Origin: Capillimicrobium parvum
Lineage (GTDB): Bacteria > Actinomycetota > Thermoleophilia > Solirubrobacterales > Solirubrobacteraceae
Direction of reading: 5' to 3'
DNA: 64,000 bases
Assembly: GCF_021172045.1 (NCBI RefSeq)
Contig: NZ_CP087164.1
Span: 5,642,001-5,706,000 of the forward strand
The position numbers were made by a program, and so were the translations under genes. The notes under the pieces are model-generated. The model did no database searches, was not told where the DNA came from, and saw only the letters and a program-made list of their open reading frames with translations. Below are positions 17,123-24,693 of this stretch, piece after piece (position 1 is the first letter of the stretch; each line of letters begins with the position of its first letter).

Positions 17123-19183
17123 ATGGCCAAAGACACCGAGAAGCTGATCAGGCAGCTCTCGCTCATCTCCTACCTCATGGCCGAGCGGCGCCCGGTCACC
17201 GCGACCGAGATCCGCCGCGACGTCGAGGGCTACAGCGGCATGAACGAGGACGCCTTCGCGCGGCGCTTCTACGCCGATCGCGCCGAGCTCGAATCGCTCG
17301 GCATCGCCCTCACGGTCGACAAGCCCGCCGACGGCATCGCCGAGCAGGAGAACTACTCGCTGCGGCCCGAGAACTTCCACCTGCCCGCGATCGAGTTCTC
17401 CGACGCCGAGCTCGCCTCGCTGCAGACCGCGCTCGCGCTGCTCGACGGCGAGTTCGCCTATGCCGAGCCGCTGCGCCTCGCGCTGCAGCAGATCTCGTGG
17501 GGCCGCCCGAGCCCGCTGCGGGCTCCCGACCAGGGCTCGGTCGCGCTGGGCCTCACCGCCTCCGCCGGCGGCCACGAGCTCTCGCAGCGCCTCGCCAAGG
17601 TCGAGACGGCGATCTTCCGCCACAAGACGATCACGTTCGACTACTACACGATGCAGCGCGACGAGGTCAGCCACCGCAAGGTCGACCCGTACCACCTGCT
17701 CTACCGCGACGGGCAGTTCTACCTGCTCGGCCGCTCGCACGAGCGCGACGCCCTGCGCGTCTTCCGGCTGTCGCGCATCCGCGGCAAGGTCGCGTACGCG
17801 ACGAAGGCCGAGCACGACTTCAAGCGCCCGGTCGACTTCGACCCGCGCCCGTACGCGCATCGCGCCGCCTGGCAGATGGGCGACGCGGAGGCCACCGCCG
17901 AGGTGTGGATCTCCGAGCGCATCGCCTGGCAGATCAAGCGCCACTTCGGCCGCTACGGCCGCGTCGAGCCCGTCGCCGACGGCGCCATCGTCCTCTACAC
18001 CGACTACGCCGTCTCCCGGCTCATCGCCGCCTGGGTCCTGAGCCTCGGCGAGCACGCGCGCGTCCTCGGCCCACCCGACCTCGTGGACGAGGTCGCCCAG
18101 CGCGCGGCGCTGGTCGGCGAGCGTCACACCGGCACGTTCGAGCTGGCCGAGTGCGTCGGCTCCGGCCCGCCGCCGGCCGCCGCCGAGGCCGAGTCCAACG
18201 GCGCCGGCCGGCGCGAGACGGCGATCCGCCCCGAGCGCTTCGCCCGGCTCGTCACGCTCGCGTCCGTCCTCATCGAGGCGGGCCGCGCCGGCCGCACGCT
18301 GCAGCGCGATGACGTGATCGAGCTCCTGCAGGTCTCCGAGGCCGAGCTGCGCGAGGACATCAACGTCCTCAACGTCGTCAACTTCGGCGGCGGCTCCTAC
18401 GTGCTCTACGCCGAGCTGACCGACGACGGCGAGATCGAGGTCGACCCCGAGCCGTACTCCGACAACTTCGCCCGCCCTGCCCGTCTGCTGCCGGTCGAGG
18501 CCAAGGCGCTCATCGCCGCCATCGACCTGATCGGCGAGCACATCCCCGAGGGCTCCCTGGCCGGCGCGCGCGAGAAGATCGTCGCCGCGCTCGGCGAGGA
18601 CCCGACCGAGGGCGGCCTGCACATCGCGTCGGCGGGTGGCGACGACTCGGAGATCGCCAAGGTCGTCTCCGGCGCGATCGCCGGCCGGCGGCTCATCGAG
18701 CTCGAGTACTACAAGGCCAACGAGGACGAGTTCTCCTCCCGGACCGTCGAGCCGTACGCGCTGACCAACGGGCTCGAGGGCTGGTACGTCGCGTCCTACG
18801 ACCCGAGCGCCGAGGGCGACGGCCAGCGCCACTTCCGTCTCGATCGCATCAAGCACGTGACCGTGCTCGACGAGCGCTTCACGCCCCGCCCCGAGGTCGA
18901 CCCGGCCGCCGCGGTCGAGGGCTGGCTGCGGACCGGCGAGGTGGAGGCCTCCCGGATGGCCCGGCTGTGGATCGCCCCGGAGCGCGCCCGCTGGGAGCGC
19001 GAGGCGCGCCGCGTGACCGAGGAGCTCGCCGACGGGGCCATCGTCGTCGAGCTGCCGTTCAAGGGGCTGGACTACCTGGTGCGCGAGGTCCTCAAGGGAG
19101 CCGGCGAGTCCGTCGTGCTCGAGCCCGCCGACGCCCGCGACGCCGTCCGGGAGGCCGTCAGCCGGCTCGCGCCGGTGCGGTGA
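17123..19183 (+). CDS. pafBC: Fused PafB-PafC WYL-domain transcriptional regulator
   Basis: 686 aa, two regulator units in one chain. Unit 1: an N-terminal winged helix (SLISYLMAERRPVTATEIRR), a WYL domain around residues 165-235 (ITFDYYTMQRDEVSHRKVDP) and a WCX extension. Unit 2 starts near residue 370 with a second helix-turn-helix (LASVLIEAGRAGRTLQRDDV), a WYL domain (LIELEYYKANEDEFSSRTVE) and a terminal WCX. PafBC activates the LexA-independent DNA-damage response of actinobacteria; in most species it is two adjacent genes, and fused forms are known. Repair genes in this window (the UDG, lhr and the Nei homologue) are possible targets. Confidence 0.92.
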   Translation: MAKDTEKLIRQLSLISYLMAERRPVTATEIRRDVEGYSGMNEDAFARRFYADRAELESLGIALTVDKPADGIAEQENYSLRPENFHLPAIEFSDAELASLQTALALLDGEFAYAEPLRLALQQISWGRPSPLRAPDQGSVALGLTASAGGHELSQRLAKVETAIFRHKTITFDYYTMQRDEVSHRKVDPYHLLYRDGQFYLLGRSHERDALRVFRLSRIRGKVAYATKAEHDFKRPVDFDPRPYAHRAAWQMGDAEATAEVWISERIAWQIKRHFGRYGRVEPVADGAIVLYTDYAVSRLIAAWVLSLGEHARVLGPPDLVDEVAQRAALVGERHTGTFELAECVGSGPPPAAAEAESNGAGRRETAIRPERFARLVTLASVLIEAGRAGRTLQRDDVIELLQVSEAELREDINVLNVVNFGGGSYVLYAELTDDGEIEVDPEPYSDNFARPARLLPVEAKALIAAIDLIGEHIPEGSLAGAREKIVAALGEDPTEGGLHIASAGGDDSEIAKVVSGAIAGRRLIELEYYKANEDEFSSRTVEPYALTNGLEGWYVASYDPSAEGDGQRHFRLDRIKHVTVLDERFTPRPEVDPAAAVEGWLRTGEVEASRMARLWIAPERARWEREARRVTEELADGAIVVELPFKGLDYLVREVLKGAGESVVLEPADARDAVREAVSRLAPVR

Positions 19184-19251
19184 CGGGAACCGCGCATCCG
19201 GCCGGCGCGCTGGAGCGTCCGGCGCGGGATGGCTAGCCTCCCCGCGTCGTC

Positions 19252-19767
19252 ATGAGCCGCCGTGACCAGATCCGCATGTCCGCAGACGAGGTGCGCGCGT
19301 TCCTCGACGGCGAGCGCACCGTGACCTGCGCGACGATCGGCCGCGACGGCCGGCCGCACCTGATGCCGCTCTGGTACGTCCGCGGGCAACATCTGCCTGC
19401 CGACGGACCCTGGGGGCCCGCATCGCAGAATGGTCGGGGCGAGCATCTGTGGGCGTGGACCTACGCGAAGTCGCAGAAGGTGCGCAACCTCGACCGCGAC
19501 CCGCGCGCCACGCTGCAGGTCGAGGCCGGCACGGAGTACCACCTGCTGCGCGGCGTCATGCTCGAGACGGACGCCGTCGTCCACCGCGATCTCGATACGG
19601 TCACGGCGCTCGGACTGGAGATCTTCGCCCGCTACGGCGACGGAGGCGAGCTGTCGGACGACGCACGCGCGGCCGTGACCGCGCAGGCCGCGAAGCGGGT
19701 CGGCCTGCAGTTCATCGAGCGCAACCGGGTCACCTGGGACCACCGCAAGCTGGCAGGGGTGTATTAG
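19252..19767 (+). CDS. PPOX-family flavin/F420-binding oxidoreductase
   Basis: 171 aa split-barrel protein of the pyridoxamine-phosphate-oxidase-like family: TVTCATIGRDGRPHLMPLWY, then LWAWTYAKSQKVRNLDRDPR, typical of actinobacterial F420- or FMN-dependent members. Between these strands, where close relatives as I recall them run straight on, there is an extra ~18-residue segment rich in Gly and Pro (about residues 46-63), so the loop may be functional or a recent in-frame insertion. It ends 5 bp before rmlA. Confidence 0.82.
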   Translation: MSRRDQIRMSADEVRAFLDGERTVTCATIGRDGRPHLMPLWYVRGQHLPADGPWGPASQNGRGEHLWAWTYAKSQKVRNLDRDPRATLQVEAGTEYHLLRGVMLETDAVVHRDLDTVTALGLEIFARYGDGGELSDDARAAVTAQAAKRVGLQFIERNRVTWDHRKLAGVY

Positions 19768-19772
19768 CAACC

Positions 19773-20849
19773 ATGACCGCGTTGAAGGGCCTGATCCTCT
19801 CGGGTGGCAAGGGCACGCGCCTGCGCCCCATCACCCACACGAGCGCCAAGCAGCTCGTGCCGGTCGCCAACAAGCCTGTGCTGTTCTACGGCATCGAGGC
19901 GATGGCCGCCGCGGGCATCGAGCAGGTCGGCATCATCATCGCCCCGGAGACGGGCGACGAGATCCGCGCCGCCGCCGGCGACGGCTCGCGGTTCGGCGTC
20001 GAGATCACCTATATCGTCCAGGACGAGCCCGCGGGCCTGGCCCATGCGGTCCTCACCGCCGAGCCGTTCCTCGGCCGCGATCCGTTCGTGATGTACCTGG
20101 GCGACAACCTCCTGCAGGGCGGCATCAAGGAGCTCGTCGCCCAGTTCGAGTCCGCCAACCCCGAGGCGCTGATCCTCCTGACGCCGGTGCCGGACCCCGA
20201 GCACTACGGCGTGGCCGAGCTCGACGGCGACCGCGTCGTCGCGCTGGCCGAGAAGCCGCCGGAGCCGAAGACGAACCTCGCGCTCGTCGGCGTCTACCTG
20301 TTCTCGCCGGTCATCCACGACGCGGCGCGAGCGATCGAGCCGTCCGCCCGCGGCGAACTGGAGATCACCGACGCGATCCAGCATCTCGTCGACAAGGGCG
20401 CGCGCGTGGAGCCGCACATCGTCGAGGGCTGGTGGAAGGACACCGGGCGCCTGGACGACATGCTCGAGGCCAACCGGCTCATCCTCGACAACCTCCAGAC
20501 GCGGGTCGAGGGCGAGCTCATCGAGTCGACGGTCGAGGGGCGCGTGGTGATCGAGAAGGGCGCGGTGCTCGAGCGCTCGGCGGTCCGCGGGCCGGCGATC
20601 ATCGGCGCGGGGACGCGGCTCATCGACTGCTACGTGGGGCCGTACTCGGCGATCGCGGAGGACTGCGTCGTCGAGGCGGCGGAGATCGAGCACTCGATCC
20701 TGCTCGCCGGATCGAAGGTGCGCCACCTCGAGGGGCGGATGGAGTCGTCGCTGCTGGGCCGCAACGTGACGATCAGCCGCGACGAGGGCCGTCAGCCCCG
20801 GGCGTACCGGTTCATGGTCGGCGACAACTCGGAGATCGGGATCCTCTAG
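19773..20849 (+). CDS. rmlA: Glucose-1-phosphate thymidylyltransferase, long form
   Basis: 358 aa. Makes dTDP-glucose from dTTP and glucose-1-phosphate. The nucleotidyltransferase signature LILSGGKGTRLRPITHTSAK is at residues 6-25; YLGDN and EKPPEPKT hold metal and sugar contacts. The C-terminal ~110 residues form a left-handed beta-helix (VVIEKGAVLERSAVRGPAII and repeats), the 'long' RmlA type seen in actinobacteria. It is the first gene of rmlA-rmlD-rmlB. Confidence 0.93.
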   Translation: MTALKGLILSGGKGTRLRPITHTSAKQLVPVANKPVLFYGIEAMAAAGIEQVGIIIAPETGDEIRAAAGDGSRFGVEITYIVQDEPAGLAHAVLTAEPFLGRDPFVMYLGDNLLQGGIKELVAQFESANPEALILLTPVPDPEHYGVAELDGDRVVALAEKPPEPKTNLALVGVYLFSPVIHDAARAIEPSARGELEITDAIQHLVDKGARVEPHIVEGWWKDTGRLDDMLEANRLILDNLQTRVEGELIESTVEGRVVIEKGAVLERSAVRGPAIIGAGTRLIDCYVGPYSAIAEDCVVEAAEIEHSILLAGSKVRHLEGRMESSLLGRNVTISRDEGRQPRAYRFMVGDNSEIGIL

Positions 20850-20851
20850 GA

Positions 20852-20941
20852 ATGGCGAAGGTGCCTGCACTCACCACTCAAACGGCGCTGCCGGCTCCTG
20901 GCCACCTTCGGCGGGCCCCCGAGCGAGGTGACACGAAGTGA
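20852..20941 (+). CDS. Possible bridging small ORF between rmlA and rmlD
   Basis: ATG two bases after the rmlA stop, 29 codons (begins MAKVPALTTQTALPAP), ending in a TGA that overlaps the GTG of rmlD (GTGA). Its main role may be to carry ribosomes across the 88-bp gap; no domain is recognisable. CGAAGGTG/CACCTTCG in the gap could also pair. Confidence 0.3.
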   Translation: MAKVPALTTQTALPAPGHLRRAPERGDTK

Positions 20942-21774
20942 AGCTCCTGATCACCGGCGCCGGCGGGATGCTCGGCCACCGCGTCTGCGAGCGGGCCACC
21001 GCGCTCGGCCACGACGTCGCCGCCTGCAAGCGCGCCGACCTCGACATCACCGACCCCGACGACTGTCTGCGGGTCGTCGAGGACTTCGGTCCCGAGGCGA
21101 TCGTCAACTGCGCGGCATGGACCGACGTCGACGGCGCCGAGAGCGACCTCGACGGCGCGATGGCCGCCAACGGCACCGGCGCCGGCAACATCGCCCGCGC
21201 CGCCGCGGACGTCGGCGCGCGCATCGTCCACGTCTCGACCGACTACGTCTTCAACGGCGACAAGGCCGAGCCGTGGCTCGAGAGCGACGCGGTCGACCCG
21301 CAGTCGGTCTACGGGCTGACGAAGCTGCGCGGCGAGGAGCAGGTCGCCGACGCGACGCCGCGCCACGCGATCGTGCGGACCGCCTGGGTCTTCGGCGTCG
21401 GCGGCGGCAACTTCGTCGACACGATGCTGCGCCTCGGCGCCGAGCGCGACGAGGTCAGCGTCGTCACCGACCAGGTCGGCTGCCCCACCTGGACCGGCCA
21501 CCTCGCCGACGCGCTCATCGAGGTCGCCGAGCGCGACGACTTCGGCATCCATCACATCGCGGGCCAGGGCGCGTGCTCCTGGAACGAGCTGGCGCTCGAG
21601 ATCTTCGACCAGGCGGGCATCAGCTGCCGCGTGCTGCCGACGACGAGCGAGGCGTTCAAGCGCCCGGCGCCGCGGCCGGCCTTCAGCGTGCTGGGCACCG
21701 AGCGCCCGGACCCGATCGTCCTGCCGCCGTGGCAGCAGGGGGTCGCCGGACATCTAGCGGAAAGGAAGGCCTGA
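20938..21774 (+). CDS. rmlD: dTDP-4-dehydrorhamnose reductase
   Basis: 278 aa extended SDR that makes dTDP-L-rhamnose from the 4-keto precursor. It has the NAD(P) motif LLITGAGGMLGHRVCE, STDYVFNGD, the catalytic pair in VYGLTKLRGE, and TAWVFGVGGGNFVDTML. It starts at a GTG overlapping a short upstream ORF and ends in a one-base overlap with rmlB (TGATG). Rhamnose is probably for cell-wall or surface polysaccharide. Confidence 0.92.
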   Translation: MKLLITGAGGMLGHRVCERATALGHDVAACKRADLDITDPDDCLRVVEDFGPEAIVNCAAWTDVDGAESDLDGAMAANGTGAGNIARAAADVGARIVHVSTDYVFNGDKAEPWLESDAVDPQSVYGLTKLRGEEQVADATPRHAIVRTAWVFGVGGGNFVDTMLRLGAERDEVSVVTDQVGCPTWTGHLADALIEVAERDDFGIHHIAGQGACSWNELALEIFDQAGISCRVLPTTSEAFKRPAPRPAFSVLGTERPDPIVLPPWQQGVAGHLAERKA

Positions 21775-22769
21775 TGAGACTGCTCGTATGTGGAGGGGCC
21801 GGCTTCATCGGCTCGAACTTCGTCCGGCTGCGGGTGCGCGACGAGGGCGACGAGGTCGTCGTCCTCGACAAGCTCACGTACGCCGGGCGGCGCGAGAACC
21901 TGCAGGACCTGCCCGACGTCGAGCTCGTCGTCGGCGCGATCGAGGACGGCGACGCCGTCGACCGGGCGATCGGCGACGGCGTGGACGCGATCGTGAACTT
22001 CGCGGCCGAGACCCACGTCGACCGCTCGATCTCCGAGCCCGACGCGTTCGTCAAGACCAACGGCCAGGGCACGTACGAGCTGCTGGAGGCCGCGCGCCGC
22101 CATCAGGTCTCCCGCTACGTGCAGATCTCGACCGACGAGGTCTACGGCTCGATCGAGGAGGGCTCCTTCACCGAGGAGTCGCCGATCCAGCCGTCGAGCC
22201 CGTACAGCGCGAGCAAGGCCGGCGCCGACCTGCTCGTCTCCAGCTACTTCCACACGTACGGCCTCGAGACGCTGATCTGCCGGGGCTCGAACAACTACGG
22301 GCCGTGGCAGTACCCGGAGAAGCTCATCCCCCTGATGGTCCTGAACGCCATGCACGGCGACCCCCTGCCGGTCTACGGCGACGGCATGCAGGTGCGCAAC
22401 TGGCTCTACGTCGAGGACTTCGGCCGCGGCATCGGCCACGTGCTCGCGCACGGCCGGCCCGGCGAGGCCTACAACGTCGGCGGCCCGGACGAGTGCCCGA
22501 ACATCGAGGTCGTCAACCGCATCGTCGAGCAGACGGGCGCGGACCCCTCGATCATCGAGTACGTCACCGACCGGCCCGGCCACGACCGCCGCTACAGCCT
22601 CGGCTCCGAGAAGGTCCGGGCGCTGGGCTGGGAGGCGCAGGTGCGCTTCGAGGAGGGCCTGCGGCGGACCGTGCTGTGGTACCGCGACAACGCCTGGTGG
22701 TGGGAGCCGATCCGCTCCGGCGACTACCGCGAGTACTACGAGCGCCAGTACGGGCGCAAGCTGGGCTGA
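21774..22769 (+). CDS. rmlB: dTDP-glucose 4,6-dehydratase
   Basis: 331 aa extended SDR converting dTDP-glucose to dTDP-4-keto-6-deoxyglucose. It has CGGAGFIGSNFVRL, FAAETHVDRSI, the catalytic STDEVYGSI and PYSASKAGADLL, and the family segment RGSNNYGPWQYPEKLIPLM. Translation is coupled to rmlD. The 3,5-epimerase gene rmlC, needed between the RmlB and RmlD steps, is not in this operon. Confidence 0.95.
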   Translation: MRLLVCGGAGFIGSNFVRLRVRDEGDEVVVLDKLTYAGRRENLQDLPDVELVVGAIEDGDAVDRAIGDGVDAIVNFAAETHVDRSISEPDAFVKTNGQGTYELLEAARRHQVSRYVQISTDEVYGSIEEGSFTEESPIQPSSPYSASKAGADLLVSSYFHTYGLETLICRGSNNYGPWQYPEKLIPLMVLNAMHGDPLPVYGDGMQVRNWLYVEDFGRGIGHVLAHGRPGEAYNVGGPDECPNIEVVNRIVEQTGADPSIIEYVTDRPGHDRRYSLGSEKVRALGWEAQVRFEEGLRRTVLWYRDNAWWWEPIRSGDYREYYERQYGRKLG

Positions 22770-22778
22770 GCGGCCGCC

Positions 22779-23198
22779 TCACGCGGCGATCGACACGAGC
22801 CGCCAGGCCTGGCCGTCCTTGCGGAAGCTGAGCGTGCGCAGCGCGTCGTTGCCGTCGAACGTCGACTCGACGCGCGCGGTGGCGGTGTTCCCGGTGACCT
22901 TGACCGACTTCACCGTGAGGTCGAAGGTGTTGGCGTCGGAGATCTGGTCGTCGACGACGTCCTGGCAGTCGCGGTTGCCCTGCTTGAGCTTCGCGGCGAC
23001 CTCCGGGGCGAAGATCGACGTGCAGATCTCCTTCGCGTCCTTGTCCGATCCGGCGTTGCCGAGGTCGTCGACGACCTGGGCGACGGCCTTCTGTTCGCCG
23101 TTGAAGTCCTTGGCGGACTTGTTCTTCGTCTGGCCCGAGCAGCCGGCCAGGACGACGACGGCCAGGGCGGCGAGGATGGCGGGGGGCGCGAATCGCAC
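22779..23198 (-). CDS. Small predicted lipoprotein
   Basis: 139 aa. N-terminal lipoprotein signal with lipobox VVVLAGC and Cys as the likely mature residue 1, then a charged domain ending in TLSFRKDGQAWRLVSIAA, which resembles SnoaL/DUF4878-like export proteins that fold as an alpha+beta cone. Function unknown. The GTG start is supported by TAGGCT 7 nt upstream. It is divergent from the TetR gene, which may regulate it. Confidence 0.75.
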   Translation of the reverse strand: MRFAPPAILAALAVVVLAGCSGQTKNKSAKDFNGEQKAVAQVVDDLGNAGSDKDAKEICTSIFAPEVAAKLKQGNRDCQDVVDDQISDANTFDLTVKSVKVTGNTATARVESTFDGNDALRTLSFRKDGQAWRLVSIAA

Positions 23199-23205
23199 GG
23201 CCGGG

Positions 23206-23219
23206 AGCCTATCTACACT
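23206..23219. promoter_or_regulatory. Overlapping divergent -10 boxes: lipoprotein and TetR
   Basis: TAGGCT reads on the minus strand at 23211-23206 (7 nt before GTG 23198) and TACACT on the plus strand at 23214-23219 (6 nt before GTG 23226). The 27-bp gap must hold both promoters and any TetR operator. Confidence 0.5.
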
Positions 23220-23225
23220 GCGCTC

Positions 23226-23861
23226 GTGAACCGTCCACCCTCGATTCCGCGCGGCCGCCACGCTCCGCCGCTCGAAGTCCGGCTCGAGGTGCAGCGCGAG
23301 CGGCTGCTCAACGCGGCGGCCGCCGTGTTCGCCGAGCAGGGCTACGCCAAGGCGACCGCCGAGGCCATCAGCCGCGAGGCGGGGATGTCGAAGGCGACGT
23401 TCTACGAGCACTTCACGAACAAGGAGGACGCGATCCTCGCGCTGTTCGACGAGTCCGCCGAGCAGCTCGTCCGGCGGATGGCGCAGGCCACGGGCCAGGT
23501 CGCCGCGGCGCCCGAAGCGCAGATCCGCGCCGGCGGGCGCGCGTTCCTGCAGGCGCTCGCGGAGGATCCGCAGCGCGCCCAGACGCTGCTGGTCGAGATC
23601 ATCGGTGCCGGCCCGCGCGCCGTGGAGCGCCGCGACGCGATGCTCGAGCGCTTCGCTTCGCTCGTCGAGGCCGAGAACGCGGCCGCCCATCACAAGCACG
23701 GCACACCGCGCTTCCGCTCGCCGCACGACGCGTTCGCGATCGTGGGGGCGACGGTCGAGCTGTGCTCGCGCCAGCTGCGCCTCGGCGAGCCCGAAGACCT
23801 GATGGAGCTCGAGCCGGTCATCGAGCGCCTCGCCCTTGGCCTCCTCGAGACCTCTCGCTGA
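23226..23861 (+). CDS. TetR-family transcriptional regulator
   Basis: 211 aa. N-terminal helix-turn-helix in [20 protein letters not shown], preceded by [19 protein letters not shown]. The C-terminal ligand domain is not assignable. The downstream glycosylase begins within its last codons, so the two genes are co-expressed. Confidence 0.9.
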   Translation: MNRPPSIPRGRHAPPLEVRLEVQRERLLNAAAAVFAEQGYAKATAEAISREAGMSKATFYEHFTNKEDAILALFDESAEQLVRRMAQATGQVAAAPEAQIRAGGRAFLQALAEDPQRAQTLLVEIIGAGPRAVERRDAMLERFASLVEAENAAAHHKHGTPRFRSPHDAFAIVGATVELCSRQLRLGEPEDLMELEPVIERLALGLLETSR

Positions 23862-24510
23862 CCTCGAGGCGCGCATCGCGACCTGCCGGGCGTGCCCGCG
23901 GCTGGTCGTGTGGCGCGAGGAGGTCGCGCGGGTCAAGCGGGCGGCGTTCGCCGACCAGGAATATTGGGGCCGGCCGGTCCCGGGCTTCGGCGACCCGGAG
24001 GCGCAGGTGTTCGTGCTCGGCCTGGCGCCCGCGGCGCACGGGGCCAACCGCACCGGCCGGGTGTTCACCGGCGACCGTTCGGGCGACTGGCTGTTCGCCT
24101 CGATGCACCGGACCGGGTTCGCCAACCAGCCGACATCGGTGTCGATCGACGACGGGCTGCGGCTGACCGGCGCGTGGATCGCGGCGGCGGTGCGCTGTGC
24201 GCCGCCGGCGAACAAGCCGACTCCGCAGGAGCGCGACCGCTGCCTGCCGTACGCCGTGGAGGAGCTCGAGCTGCTGGACCGGGTGCGCGTCATCGTGTGC
24301 CTCGGCGCGTTCGCGTGGGACGCGGCGCTGCGAATCCTCGGGCCGGTCCGGCCGCGGCCGCGCTTCGGCCATCTCGCCGAGGCGGAGGTCGCGGGCCGGG
24401 TGCTGCTGGGCAGCTTCCACCCGTCGCAGCAGAACACGTTCACGGGCAAGCTGACCGAGCCGATGACCGACGCGGTGTTCCTCCGGGCACGCGAACTGAC
24501 GTTCTCCTAG
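23836..24510 (+). CDS. Family 5 uracil-DNA glycosylase (UDGb type)
   Basis: 224 aa. Removes uracil and related deaminated bases. The family-5 motif [19 protein letters not shown] is present, [12 protein letters not shown] is motif 3, and iron-sulfur cysteines are in [19 protein letters not shown] and the following RDRCLPY and VIVCLGAFA segments. TTG at 23836 is the best start, overlapping the TetR gene by 26 bp. Placed before lhr, it belongs to a repair neighbourhood. Confidence 0.88.
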   Translation: MASSRPLADLEARIATCRACPRLVVWREEVARVKRAAFADQEYWGRPVPGFGDPEAQVFVLGLAPAAHGANRTGRVFTGDRSGDWLFASMHRTGFANQPTSVSIDDGLRLTGAWIAAAVRCAPPANKPTPQERDRCLPYAVEELELLDRVRVIVCLGAFAWDAALRILGPVRPRPRFGHLAEAEVAGRVLLGSFHPSQQNTFTGKLTEPMTDAVFLRARELTFS

Positions 24511-24584
24511 GCCGCGTAGAATGCGGCAAGTGGTCCGTCTCGTAACCATCGGTCTGAAAGGTGGGTCGTCGGCGCCGCCGGGCG

Positions 24585-24693
24585 AGGACGCAGACCCGAA
24601 GGAATCCCCCTGGGATTTCGAGTGGTCGAGGACGCCGCATGGCGGTGATCGACGGCCCGCATTTCGGGTCGATGGTTGCGAGATGGGCCACTA
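24585..24693 (+). repeat. Dispersed ~107-bp hairpin element, copy 1
   Basis: Non-coding leader between the uracil-DNA glycosylase gene and lhr. It matches 48006-48112 at about 83% by hand count, with an identical 28-nt core (24610-24637). It contains an 8-bp stem GGAATCCC (24601-24608) / GGGATTTC (24612-24619) with a 3-nt loop; one of the two differences in the first 53 nt falls in that loop and none in the stem. Confidence 0.75.

Noticed and set aside
24585-24693. Short peptide encoded by the dispersed element
   Set aside because: A frame reading KESPWDFEWSRTP is open in both copies, but the two differences in the first 53 nt would both change amino acids while sparing the stem, and there is no ribosome site.
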